The notes below the pieces were generated by a model. That model saw nothing but the letters and a program-made list of their open reading frames with translations. It did not search any database and was not told the DNA's origin. A stretch of 64,000 nucleotides of DNA from Symsagittifera roscoffensis (taxonomy: Eukaryota > Xenacoelomorpha > Acoela > Convolutidae). How positions within the stretch are numbered: the first letter of the stretch is position 1; each line of letters starts with the position of its first letter. The DNA lies in the NCBI RefSeq assembly GCF_963678635.1, contig NC_087066.1, positions 13,934,517-13,998,516 of the forward strand, written 5' to 3'. A program made the translations under genes and the position numbers. Positions 45,291-55,878 of the stretch are shown here, in pieces.

Positions 45291-46140
45291 AGGTTGGATT
45301 AAGGAACGCGTAGAGGGCCATCTGGAACGACCCAGTTGGACTCGGTATTGTCATGGTTGACGTATTTGATGCCGTCTTTATCGACATCCTGAATCGTCAA
45401 GATTGTCTCTTTAGGATCTGCCGGCAGATCGTGGAGCCATTCGAGCACTCGCAAGTTCGTTTATTCTTGCTCATGATTCGAACTCTACTTCTGGTTCGGA
45501 GCGATCGTCGATCCAATCCTGATCCATGTCATTGACCAGCTCGATCTCTCTTGGCACCGCTACTTCATCCAGTCCCACCAGCAACTCCATCATATCGCTT
45601 AAAACTATCCTGTCTATGACTAAATCCTCGCCATATGGTTGTACTTCTTCTTTCTGGCTCTGGCGTGTCTCCATGTTGAGAGGAAAGTCAGATTGTACTC
45701 CTTTGTCAATTTCAGTTTGTTCTGGGCAGTCCCAGTCCTCTTCGGCATAAGGTAGAGTTTCGTCGTCCACCTCCACTCGCTCGGTCAACTCCAGGTCCAC
45801 TGGCAGATCTCAATTAACTACCACCTCATTCCCGTCGTTTTTGTCGCGCGTTACTCTTGCATTCACTTCACAAGCAGGATCCCATCAAATAGTATCCCTC
45901 CTGCATGTCCGCTGTGATGCACCAGTCCTCTGATGAGGCATTGTGCGGTTTGATGTTTTCGTAATGAGCTGCTCTTCCAGTGCTCAGTCGATAAAACCGA
46001 CCTCGTTGGTACCCTTCTCTTATTTGAAATAGTCCGCGCCATTTTTTTAAATAATTTTTTGGTTCCTTTTGGTGGAACTACTTCCTGAAACACCCAGACA
46101 TAATCGCCGACTGAGTAGGCTTTTGCATCTGTATTTGTTT
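45291..46140 (-). pseudogene. E3 acidic tail and integrase C-terminal remnant
   Basis: Frames 46093-45863 ('VVPPKGTKKLFKK' and the damaged GPF/Y-type stretch) and 45800-45471 ('DDETLPYAEEDWDCPEQTE'). It is joined at about 46140 directly to the integrase N-terminal part because the core is deleted. Confidence 0.6.
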
Positions 46141-46684
46141 AGGCCTTGTCCTCTTCTCTCCTTTTGCAAGCAACGATCCCATCCTTGTTCAGATATAACC
46201 TTCCCTCTTTCTGCATAAAATATTGTCTCAAGATTCGGTAACTATCCCCTTTCAGATCTCTTTTGTCTCGTCCCCATTCTCTATTCACTTTATCAAGTTG
46301 CTTTCATGCGGTCATTTCTCTGCGCTCATTTTTCAAGTCCGACAGTCTGTTTCTCGCCTTCCAAAATGTCTTCTTGGCCCTCAGGTGACTATTTAGCTCA
46401 TCGGGCTGATGCGCGTCATCCTCCATCTTAACGAACGAAATCTTTGCCAATGGCTCTGTCTCTTGTTTAAACGGTTGAAGGTCAGTCCTGACTGCTTCGT
46501 TCTGTGGTAACAGGCTCATAAAACTTTTCGATACCGCTATCATTTCCAGGTCATCTGCCCCGTTATCAAAGACTTTCTCACTCGTGTACAGGTAGCGATC
46601 GCTATCGGGGTCTTGATTTACTTCCCTGTCCAAGTCCATTGTTCGAGTCTCCACTAATAATGTGTAGATTGCCAACTCTGACAC
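46141..46684 (-). pseudogene. E3 integrase N-terminal remnant; catalytic core deleted
   Basis: Frame 46684-46304 matches the region before the HHCC domain ('LLPQNEAVRTDLQPFKQET', 'RNRLSDLKNERREM'), continuing to 'KDGIVACKRREEDKA'. At about 46140 the sequence jumps to the integrase tail, so the HHCC zinc site and the DDE core (roughly 1 kb) are absent. Confidence 0.75.
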
Positions 46685-47287
46685 TTTTGATCCCGTGCTC
46701 GAGTTCCTGTCTGATTACGAATCAATCTCTGATTTCCTCGAGGTGTTATCAACAGATGAGTAGATGAGAGCCTGTCGTGGAATACGTTTCGACGGCAGAT
46801 TCTGATGTGCACGATCTACTCATCCATCTAAACTCCTCGGATAAAAATTTTGTCGCCTGGTTTTGTTCGTTTCCATGACCACTTTCTTCGACATCCGACT
46901 CCCGGACAAACTCTTGTTTCGGGTTTTTCATTCAACTTCTATCCAAACTTGATCGGGCTCCTCAAAGGTGACAGTCTTCCTTTGAGTTCCAATCTCCTCG
47001 TCTTTTTCTTTGTATCATCAAAACGCCTTCAGGAATCGTGGACACTAGTTGCTGAACTACCGTCCTACAATCCCCTTCGATTTCCTGGTGTTGGCGTCTT
47101 GATGGTTTTATCCGTACCTTCTCACTGACTGTCAGTGATGCCATGGCTGCTGCCCAGTCGGGTTCATCTTAATCCAACAATCCACCCAGCATCCGCATCA
47201 CTTGTGGTGTGACTTGCACCGTTTTATCTAGCAAAGGGAGGCTGTTTATGTTCATACGAGAGAGTTCCTATTGGGCCAGGTTCGAAC
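46685..47287 (-). pseudogene. E3 RNase H-integrase spacer
   Basis: Frames 46931-46749 and 47144-46962 correspond to the spacer of E1/E2. The LSGE motif DNA is degenerate here: one near-match (CTCCCGGACAAAC, about 46910) and one weaker (about 46838). The helical 'TPQVMRMLGGLL' part is still recognisable near 47180. Confidence 0.5.
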
Positions 47288-48061
47288 CTAGTAACAAATC
47301 CAAGGCACCGGGTCCCTTTTAGCTAAGATCTTTATTTCTGATGCTTTCTTCACAGGTAACACAGGGTGTCCCGGAACTGGATGTCCTGACTTGGCCAACC
47401 ATCTCGTCAAGAGAAGTGCTTCATAAGTCTCTTTGACCAGAAAGGAGAATTCTTCCTTAATTTCCGCCTGATTAGCCTGCTTCTGCTCCAGTCTTTCATA
47501 AAACTCAGTTTTCCTACTGAGGCTGTCAGCATTTTGGTGCTTGTCACGCATCCTGTGCTCGATTATGATGTGGTAACCATCCAAACTGACTATCCATTGA
47601 CCAATATAACTCTGGTCCATCGAGTACGTCTTCAAACAAGATAGGGCTCTGTTATCGACACACAACTTGAAGGGAGCGCTCCACAAGCATGTACGGTACT
47701 TCTCCACGAACATGACTACCGCAAAAATTTCTGCTTTTAGTCCAGCATATTCAATTTCTTGATGCAGTATTCCTGAAATCGTTACCACTGAAGCGTCAGT
47801 GTCGGGGCATGCTTAGCACTGGCGCTTCGCACAGTTCCCGCATTATATTACAAAAGTTTCCTCAGCTCTTTCATTCCGTTCGAACTTCTTCCCTTTGTTG
47901 CGCATTAGTTGCTGAATGTCTGCGTATCCTTTTATGAACTCGCGATAATAATTGGCAAATCCCAGGAAGCTCATGAGCTGCGTGTCCGTTTTAAGGTCCT
48001 TCCATGTTAACACGGCCTCCACCGCATCCGGATCTGGCTCCACGCCATGCCTGTCAACCAT
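47288..48061 (-). pseudogene. E3 RT thumb and RNase H
   Basis: Frame 48061-47843 ('DAVEAVLTWKDLKTDTQLM', 'FLGFANYYREFIKGYAD') and frame 47788-47288 with RNase H parts 'VTISGILHQE', 'LKAEIFAVVMFVEKYR', 'CVDNRALSCLKTYSMDQSY' and 'HQNADSLSRKTEFYE'. The first catalytic Asp region is damaged by a deletion near 47800. Several stops. Confidence 0.8.
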
Positions 48062-48560
48062 TCTTCCCAGGTACTTGATTGAGTCCTTAGGAATCTCACA
48101 TTTCGACGGTTTTCATTTCAAGCCGGTATTCTTCATACAGTCGAAGACCTCATCGAGTGTGTCGATATGATCTATCAAGGTGGGTGTCGCTATGACCACA
48201 TCATCCACGTAGCACATCACAAGATTACCAAGCACCGCCAAGTTTCGAGACGCTCTCATCTATACGTGGTATTGGGTAGGCGTCCTTTATGGTCAACGCC
48301 TTCAGGTAGCGAAAGTCTCAACAGAATGTAGGTTGTCACCCTCTGTTTTAGCAGCCATGACAACTCCACAAGCCCAAGGTGACTTTTAGGGTTCCATCAT
48401 ATTGTATTCGAGCAACATTTCTACTTCAGCGCGGCACGCTTCCGATGTATGATGTGTCATGCGCCTTGCGCCCTCCCTGTGGGGAACGGGGCCTTCTTCT
48501 AGTTTGATTTTATGCTCGACGAAATTAGAACAACCAATATCCGCCTTATGTTTTGAAAAA
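48062..48560 (-). pseudogene. E3 RT palm with internal deletion
   Basis: The YVDD motif is present near 48195-48220 and 'RIDESVSKLG'-like sequence follows directly at about 48230. The central palm between them ('FTTLDLGSAFWQ' through 'ATFQRLM', about 200 bp) is deleted. The upstream 'MLLEY' and 'EGPVPHREGARRMTH'-type motifs remain, with a frameshift near 48330. Confidence 0.75.
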
Positions 48561-48599
48561 AACGTCCGCGTTCCGATTTAAAACTGCTCTTAGCTGCTC

Positions 48600-49292
48600 A
48601 AACTCTCACTCACTTATCTTACTTCTTAAGTGCTCTCTTGCAAAACTGGTGCGTCAGACTCTAATTCGTATGACGAGGGGCGTTCCGGAAAATTCGAGCA
48701 GCTCGATAAGCCGTCATCCGTTTCGGATTTCACTGAAAACAAATTATGAATAGATTTCAATTCATTAATCCTCTTTAAAATTTTTTCTTTGTTCGCATGA
48801 TAAGGACAGTCGTTCACACTATGTTTCTTCAAGTTTTGTGTCTCCTCATTGTCAGTCCTCATCGGCAAAGAGTAACCAAGCTTCTTTCCACGCTGGATTG
48901 AAACCGTGGTGTCCAAAGTGTTCAATAACACACTGACACACAATCCGTTTCCTGACGAAATCTCTGCCCAAGATGAATTGGTCGGCGTCGTCCAAGTTCT
49001 CTACCACCAGGAAGCTCATCCAAAGATCCCGTTCTCCCATGTGGAGAACTGTTATTGGTGTTCTTCCGGCTACGTAAATCGCTCCTCGATTGGCGGCGGC
49101 CAGTCGGAGATTCGTTGGAATTAGATCTTCCCTCGTGAAGCCCATTCTTTCCCAAGTTTTTATCGGCATCACACTCACTACCGCTCCTGTGTCCAGAAGC
49201 CCTGTGACTCCGATTTTCTTTCCGTTGGTGTCGAGCAGATGTGCGGTCACATCTGCTTCATACCCAATGTGTACTGCATCTTGTTCCATCAT
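48600..49292 (-). pseudogene. E3 aspartic protease fused to linker
   Basis: Frame 49292-48852 has 'GLLDTGAVVSVMPIKTW' and 'QFILGRDFVR', then jumps into 'CVIEHFGHHGFNPAWKEAW', an out-of-frame linker. Frame 48943-48626 is the linker itself ('SIQRGKKLGYSLPMRTDNE'). DNA here is almost identical to E1 4000-4864, much closer than flanking parts, suggesting gene conversion or recombination. Confidence 0.8.
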
Positions 49293-49325
49293 GGCGTCAT
49301 GGCCTATCCTGCGGACTTTGAGTTC

Positions 49326-49628
49326 CTACTCTCCCAAATAGATCTGCCCTATTTGGTCACTATCTGTTGTTACATAAATCCTAGTGTAGATACTGATTCC
49401 ATCCACGTTCAGCATCACTCGATACGGCCCATAGGCTTCCACGTAGCGCCCGTTAAGTTTCTTTTTTCGAGTGCCATCCGTTGTTAACAACGCTCGCTCA
49501 GCTCTCGATTCAATGCGTGGCTCTGCTTGTCTCAGGTAATCCGCATATATGTCCAAATGCATCAAGGTGAACTCCGAAGGCTCTATCTCGTGTGCTCTAT
49601 CTCTGGTATTTCTTTGGTGTTTCTTCAT
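49326..49628 (-). pseudogene. E3 segment upstream of protease
   Basis: A 100-residue frame: 'LMHLDIYADYLRQAEPRIE', 'RALLTTDGTRKKKLNGRYV' and 'VMLNVDGISIYTRIYVTTD'. It aligns with E4 residues about 867-945 between the knuckles and the protease. E1 and E2 lost this segment, so only E3 and E4 show it. Function unknown; it may be a structural domain of the Gag-Pro junction. Confidence 0.65.
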
Positions 49629-49700
49629 AGTCCGTCGTCATTGGCAAAGCCTAGCCAAGTTTCTTTCTATGCTGAATTGAAACCGGATACAAAAAAAACG
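49625..49700 (-). pseudogene. Displaced PR-RT linker fragment in E3
   Basis: Element-sense DNA encodes 'VSIQHRKKLG*ALPMTTD', the linker motif that should lie downstream of the protease (about 48880). Here it sits upstream, between gag and the protease. Evidence of rearrangement. Confidence 0.65.
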
Positions 49701-49719
49701 CTCACAGAAAACGGTTGAA

Positions 49720-49981
49720 AGAGGTGTATAATTCAATGCTAACATTGCCCTAAGCTCATCGTTTTTCACACCATCTATGATCTTTGAGGCTACTACCAAG
49801 TTCATCCTGCTATTTGACTCGTCCGGTTGACTACGCCTGCTAAGCATTTCTAAGTCATCTAAGAATTTGTCTATGGTTTCGCCTTCACGTTGCCTTCGTT
49901 TCTCGAAGCGCTTCTTCGCTTGGTGTCCTTAATCCCCTGAACCAAAACGATTCAACAGGACTTCGAAGATTTTCTCGGCTG
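49720..49981 (-). pseudogene. E3 gag capsid fragment, normal orientation
   Basis: Encodes 'AEKIFEVLLNRFGSG', 'ETIDKFLDDLEMLSRRSQP' and 'SKIIDGVKNDELRAMLAL'. It overlaps in content with the inverted copy to its right; the two meet near 49981, forming an imperfect inverted repeat with arms of about 260 bp. Confidence 0.75.
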
Positions 49982-49984
49982 TGT

Positions 49985-50582
49985 TCTCGACCAGTGAACG
50001 CAGCGAGAAGTCCAGAAGGATATTTAAGAAACCAAAATGCTATAAGGACGAATCTGACGGCTGTATAGATATCTGGATAGAGGTCATGAAGCTGCACTTT
50101 GAGGATGAAGACTTGACAGAAAGACTGAAGTGCAGTGCGCTCACCAGCAGCTTGGAAGGGACAGCCCTGAATTGCGTGATGGCCAGAAAGCAATACCAGC
50201 GGGACACAGCTGAGAAAATCTTTGAAATCTTGTTAAATCGTTTTGGCTCAGGGGTGCAGGGACACCAAGCAATGATGCGCTTCGAGAAAAGGAGGCAACG
50301 AGAAGATGAGACGATAGACAAGTTTCTAGACGATTTGGAGATGCTGAGAAGGCGTAGCCAACCAGATGAGTCAAACAGAAGGATGAACCTGGCAGTAGCC
50401 TCAAAATTCATCGATGGTGTGAAGAATGATGAACTTCGAACAATGTTAGCAACACATTACACACCACTCTCAACCAATGCGCCAACACCACAGGAGTTGA
50501 GACTCAAGTCAAAAGAATATCTTTTACTGAAGCCTCCATCGAGATCTGGATATAACAAGAACAATTATGGCAATTTTAACGT
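49985..50582 (+). pseudogene. E3 gag capsid segment, inverted
   Basis: A plus-strand frame (49981-50613) encodes the capsid region without stops: 'GCIDIWIEVMKLHFEDEDL', 'EGTALNCVMARKQYQRDTA', 'NRFGSGVQGHQAMMRFEKR' and 'NNYGNFN', then ends in unrelated sequence. The rest of E3 is on the minus strand, so this piece was inverted or inserted backwards. Confidence 0.85.
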
Positions 50583-50589
50583 GATGTCC

Positions 50590-51245
50590 CGCTTGATCGT
50601 TATTATCCGTTGATTTAGGCTCTAGAATTTTCCTTCTGTCTGAGTCGCTGGGTTGAGATCTTCCTTGATTCGAGTGGTTCCAGTTTGTGGAAACACTTCT
50701 CCCAGTCGCATTCGCGTCTCGCATAAGTCGTTCGCTCGAGATAGGCCTGCTGTCAATAGAACCCCCTCTGGTATTCGTTTGACCCCTCGGCCTATTGTTC
50801 CCAGTGGCATTGCTGGATGAGTTACCCCTTCCTCTTGTGGATCCATAGCTCCTTCCCCTGTTTGGGTTCTCGTCGAAGTTCACCCTCAGCTCCCTGCTAG
50901 CCTCTCTCGAGTGTGTTCCTCTATTCCTAGATCCTCTCCTGTTCCATTGGAGACCATCCAGACTGTCCATGATAGCCTGAGTGCGTCTTTCCATCAATGC
51001 GTCTATTCTTGTGTCAACAGTCCAAAGAGTCTGCTCTTGCTGACTTCGTAGTTGTTCCAAATCACCTCTCAACGGTCTCTCTCTTTCCTCAGCCTCCCTC
51101 GTCATTCGCGACAAATTCTTGACCAAGTTTTCATCCGTCCTTTTTTTAAAGCGTTTTTCGCTTCTAATGACTTCCTGTCTGTTGTGGTTAATTTCTTCCC
51201 GCTGGTTTTCTCTCTCAACATGAATTGCACTTTCTTTCATCTGTT
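50590..51245 (-). pseudogene. E3 gag middle: coiled coil and RG-rich region
   Basis: The 51240 frame encodes 'LSRMTREAEERERPLRGDL', 'TRIDALMERRTQAIMD' and an Arg/Gly-rich part ('YGSTRGRGNSSSNA', 'RPRGQTNTRGG'), as in E1. It is truncated where the inverted capsid segment begins. Confidence 0.65.
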
Positions 51246-52194
51246 CACAATCCGGGTCAAGGCCTCTTCCATTGATGCCCCGTTGTCCACTAACGGAGTC
51301 ACTATTGGTGGCGTCATCATGTTGGTTGCAGGCAACTTAGTGCTGGTCGAAACTCGAGTTTTACCTCTCTGTCTCAATGTCTCTTCCTAATCCGCCTTTA
51401 AATCCAGTAGTTTGCTCCCTGACTCTATGATTCTAGTCCTTGCGGATTGCACGTCCGATTCAGTTGTTGTCATGAACTCTCTTGAATGCTGTTTCCCATC
51501 AAGAGTATTGTTTATGGTTCTGATCGCGCCAAACCGATCCGAATAGCCATTCTCCAGGCTTGTACATGCCTCGTTTTCATGGATTGAACTGTTGAGGCTC
51601 ACTTGAGACCCAAAGACATCAACTTCCCCGTTTTAATTTCCTTTTTCCTCGTCCTGAGAGTCTATATCTTTGCCTGTTACCGTTCCCATTGTAAATGGAA
51701 AAAAGTTTCCCAAAGTGTTCTTGACTCTTTCCGAAAACGAGGATAATGTTGACGTTTTCTCTGTTACCCACTCATCATGGTTTTATCAGTAGATGAGCCC
51801 ACTGCTGCTGGATTTTCAGCCAAAAGGTCGGACAGTTCCGACATCTCCTCTCGATCAAGAGTCCCGGTCGAAGTGGCGAAATCGTGGCCTTGTTCTACAA
51901 GAGTAGATCCACTCGTCAACCTTCTATTCCCATTTTCTTCCGTTCCACGTCCCGCGTGGTTCTCGTCCAGAGCATGGTTTGGATGGATCTCTACTTCCAA
52001 CATTGCCCCTTCATCTTCCGGGGCCTTTTGACTCCCTGTTCCAACCATTCCGCCTGTAGTTTTGTTGCCTTTCTTGTTCCGAGTCCTCTCGGTCCTTTCC
52101 ACAAAAGGATCATTCATTGATTTATTTGTTTCTTTGGTATAAATTTCCTTGAGCTATCATTTAGTGTAGGTATCCTCGACTTGTCTGGACTCAT
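51246..52194 (-). pseudogene. E3 gag N-terminal region
   Basis: Start ATG at 52194 ('MSPDKSRIPTLNDSSRK'), then a stop after about 26 codons and open frame 52117-51764 ('GMVGTGSQKAPEDEGAMLE', 'LDREEMSELSDL') and 51602-51387. Same layout as E1. Confidence 0.6.
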
Positions 52195-55100
52195 TTTAAT
52201 TAATCGCTTCTTACTGCTCGCACACTCGATCCGCTTCCAACTTTTTTTGTTGTTTGACAACTGATAATAATATTACAACACAGTAATATCCATAAGTTTC
52301 AACTAACAAGTGACCACGAATTTTATTGAGTCATCACAGTAGAAGGTATAGACAGTTTTTGCACATTAATTTTTTATTGAATATTGGATATAAAGCTAGC
52401 ACAGACTGATGATGTCAATAGATTTAAAAAAAGTGTGTCCACTACCCAATCGAGAACAATTATCAAGAATTCAAAACCAAAGAGGAGAAAAGAAAAAAAA
52501 CGTATATAGTTTTTTAAAATATGTATGTGTATTGAAACTAGTCTGTCGCAATTTCATGGTTGAACTGGTTTCTAAAGAAAGAGTTTTCCCTGTCTAGTGC
52601 CGCACTAACCTAAACAGACAAAACCTTAAGGCAGTATTTCTCTCAAGTGGGCGACTATTGTTCCCACCGAGCTCTGTTACCTATCTGCGCTCGGATTGCC
52701 ATAGCTAGACCTACTGAAACTCTCAAGGCTAACGCTCTTCCAAAAAACAATTTGGACTTCAATCCAAATAAATCGTTTTCGAATTGTGTTTTCGGTTAGA
52801 CCTAGAGTCGCGAATCTCCGGATTTAGACCTGTTTTGTTTTGATTATGGTATTTTCAATTTTTATCTAAAGGTAAGTTACCAGTGCATCACTGGTTTTCT
52901 GTTTTTCTTGGTCTGCCTACTTCTTAATATCTCAATGCTCGTCACTATATATCTTCTTTTCGTTTAGGATCCCTACGATTGCGTTCGTTAAAAAAGAAAA
53001 TTTCTAGGACCCTTCCGAGTTGACAAAATTAGGACCCTCCGAATTGGAACCCCACCGGATTGATAAAAACAGGACACATCCAATTGGGACACGTCCCGAT
53101 TGGCAAAAATTGACCCTTCCGGATTGGCAAAAACAGGACCCCTCCGAATTGGGATCCCCGGATTGCCAAAATATGACCCTTCCGGGTTGGCAAAAACAGG
53201 CCCCTCCGAATTGGAACCCCTTCCGGATTGGCCTAAAATGACCCTCCGGATTGGCAAAAACACGACCCCTCCGAATTGGGACCCCCGGATTGGCAAAATA
53301 TGATGCTTCCGGGTTGGCAAAAATAGGACCCCTCCGAACTGGGAACCAACCGGATTCACAAAAACAGGACCCCTCCGAATTGGGACTCCTCCGGATTGGC
53401 AACATATGACCCTTCCGGATTGGCAAAGACAGGACTTCTCTGAATTGCGAACCCCGGATTGGCAAAACGTATTCCTTCCGGATTGGCAAAGACGCGACCC
53501 CTCCGAATTGAGACACCTCCGGATTGGCAAAACATGACCCTTCCGGATTGGCAAAAGATGACCCTTCCGGATTGGCAAAAACAGGCCCCTCCGAATTGGA
53601 ACCCCTTCCGGATTGGCCTAAAATGACCCTCCGGATTGGCAAAAACAGGACCCCTCCGAATTGGGATCCCCGGATTGCCAAAATATGACCCTTCCGGGTT
53701 GGCAAAAACAGGCCCCTCCGAATTGGAACCCCTTCCGGATTGGCCTAAAATGACCCTCCGGATTGGCAAAAACACGACCCCTCCGAATTGGGACCCCCGG
53801 ATTGGCAAAATATGATGCTTCCGGGTTGGCAAAAATAGGACCCCTCCGAACTGGGAACCAACCGGATTCACAAAAACAGGACCCCTCCGAATTGGGACTC
53901 CTCCGGATTGGCAACATATGACCCTTCCGGATTGGCAAAGACAGGACTTCTCTGAATTGCGAACCCCGGATTGGCAAAACGTATTCCTTCCGGATTGGCA
54001 AAGACGCGACCCCTCCGAATTGAGACACCTCCGGATTGGCAAAACATGACCCTTCCGGATTGGCAAAAGATGACCCTTCCGGATTGGCAAAAATTGGCCC
54101 TTCCGGGTCGGTAAAACAATAAAAGAGACCCTTCCGGATAGGGTCTCAGAACCTATTATGCAAAATCAACTAACTAGGAAGGGTTTGTTCTGGCCTCAGA
54201 CCCCTCCGGATTGAAGCTAAGCAGCTCATTTAACAATTTTCTTTCACTGTGAGGGGTCTTATAACAAGCCTTTTTTTTTACTCGAGAGTCGTTTGCTAGG
54301 TTCCTTAACGCTCCCTTATCCTCGAAATAACTTAAAAATGGCTTAATGGACCGTTGCTGCGTTGGGAGGTGTATAAAAACTTTGCAAAAAAAATAATAAA
54401 ACATGAAGGGTCTACCTTCAGAAATCAGTATTTTTGCTAAAAACAGTCTAAGAAACTTTTTATGCTTAGTTTCTTCAAAAATTAGTTAGCTTATGTTTAA
54501 GCCTGCTTATTTACTGTTCGAACAGTACCAAGATGAACTGGATTGGTTCAGTTGTTAAAAGGTTATGAAGCAAAACAACTTTTATGCGAACTCAAAAAAC
54601 TTCAAACTTATAAGTTCCGCCTAAGTTTTCCGCAATTCTTGTCTTACTGACCTAAAATTATTGATACAAGCTCAGAAGGCCCAACTTTTTTCTACTTCTA
54701 TGCAAATAACCCGATCCAAAACGTTCCAGTAGAAAAAATCTGCCAAAAAAATGCTTCCTGGATCCCTCCGCATTGATGGATCCACTATATCAAACATGTT
54801 AAGTTCGATTTCACTAGGGACAGGGAGTTTTTTGGTAAACGGGTCTTAAAACCTGACGATTCACTAGTGTATGTTTCCGATTTACAATTTTCATTGCCCT
54901 AACTCAAAAATTTTGATTTTTTTTATTGGCGTCTCGTTTTTTTTCAAAAATCACTTAATTTCGAATTTCGGCACCCGATTAATTCCAGCCTCGTCCAAAC
55001 TGAATCTGACCAATTCCACTAGTTATATTAGTGCAGTTACAATGTAACTCAGTAATTTAGCGCTTTTTTGTTTAAAAAAACATCGATATCTCTAAAATCG

Positions 55101-55878
55101 CGATTTGTGCTGGAATCAAAATATCACTACTTTGACCACAAAACCCGGTCTGTTTACGGTCTCTTTCACTGAAAAGTGATATAAGAGTTTTAATGCAAAC
55201 AAAATAAAAAGTAGTGCTAATATTTTTATAACCTCTCGGGTCCGTTCAATTTCCGAATTGGGGTGCTGAAACGGGAAAATCGCAGCTAGGGGAGGGTCAC
55301 TACAGTGCAGTCACTGTCGAGCACCCCACATATTGATATCTTACCTTCTGTACCAAAAAAGATACAAAACTTGATAAAGATATCCAACAGGCAATTGTTG
55401 TTGTGCTTGAGCCCTTCTTGATGCTCTTTCCCTTGGTTGCAGGATCAGTCTTCCGCTCTAATCACGAGACCCTTCCGGATTGAGCGCAAATTAGCATTAG
55501 CGTGCATAAATACTCAAACAACCCTACAGTACAGGCACCAGAAAAGTGCCAAAAATTTGATCGTAACGATCCTGCTTGATATAATTGCCTGTAACCACAA
55601 AATACCTAACAACAACAAACTGGAGGGTCGGATCACATCTCGTCTGGGGGGACAATTATTACTGATTTTTAAATTTTCTTTCATTATTTATGGTTCTTTC
55701 CGTTTTTGTTTTTTTTTGGTTTTTTCTTAGGTACTATACTAATTTTTTTGTCTGGTTTTTTGTATCTTTTTCAGTGTTTTTGGTTTTATACCGCTAAGGG
55801 AACGACGGGCCTGCCGATCCCCCACACTTCACGATACTGAATTGTCGGTCTTAACTAGGCTAAAAAATAAAAAGCTAA
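52195..55878 (-). other. E3 leader / LTR-like non-coding block (truncated)
   Basis: Contains inverted repeats at 52880-52894 (site 1) and 55302-55317 (site 2), the large CCTCCGGATT array, the AT-rich segment, and the T-rich/G-run region up to 55870. It ends at 'TAACTAGGCTAAAAAATAAAAAGCT'; the hairpins and sub-repeats found beyond this point in E1/E2 are missing, replaced by sequence leading to E4. No gene. Confidence 0.6.
52985..54125. repeat. CCTCCGGATTGG-type array with 512-bp higher-order duplication (E3)
   Basis: Units of about 20-35 bp built on 'CCCTCCGGATTGGCAAAA'. A block of 512 bp is repeated exactly in tandem (for example GGGATCCCCG at 53151 and 53663), giving two identical stretches of antisense open frame. 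Much larger than the arrays of E1 and E2. Confidence 0.92.

Larger units (their letters stand above)
35630..55878 (-). mobile_element. E3: decayed and rearranged giant Ty3/gypsy-like retroelement with module B, about 20 kb
   Basis: In element sense: leader (55878-52195), scrambled gag, PR, partial RT, RNase H, spacer, integrase remnants, acidic tail, macro-like segment (to about 44667), spacer, module B (44176-about 35890). The gene order equals E2, but most of the sequence is clearly more diverged from E1/E2 than those are from each other. The right edge is where similarity to other leaders stops, at about 55878. Confidence 0.75.

Noticed and set aside
52988-54119. Minus-strand frames of up to 244 codons with PIRRG/FANPEGS repeats
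   Set aside because: Low-complexity readings of the CCTCCGGATTGG array; no homologous frame survives in E1 or E2.
52985-54125. CRISPR-like look of short repeats with spacers
   Set aside because: Spacers are A/T-rich variants of the repeat itself and unequal in length, there are no cas genes, and the setting is a eukaryotic retroelement.
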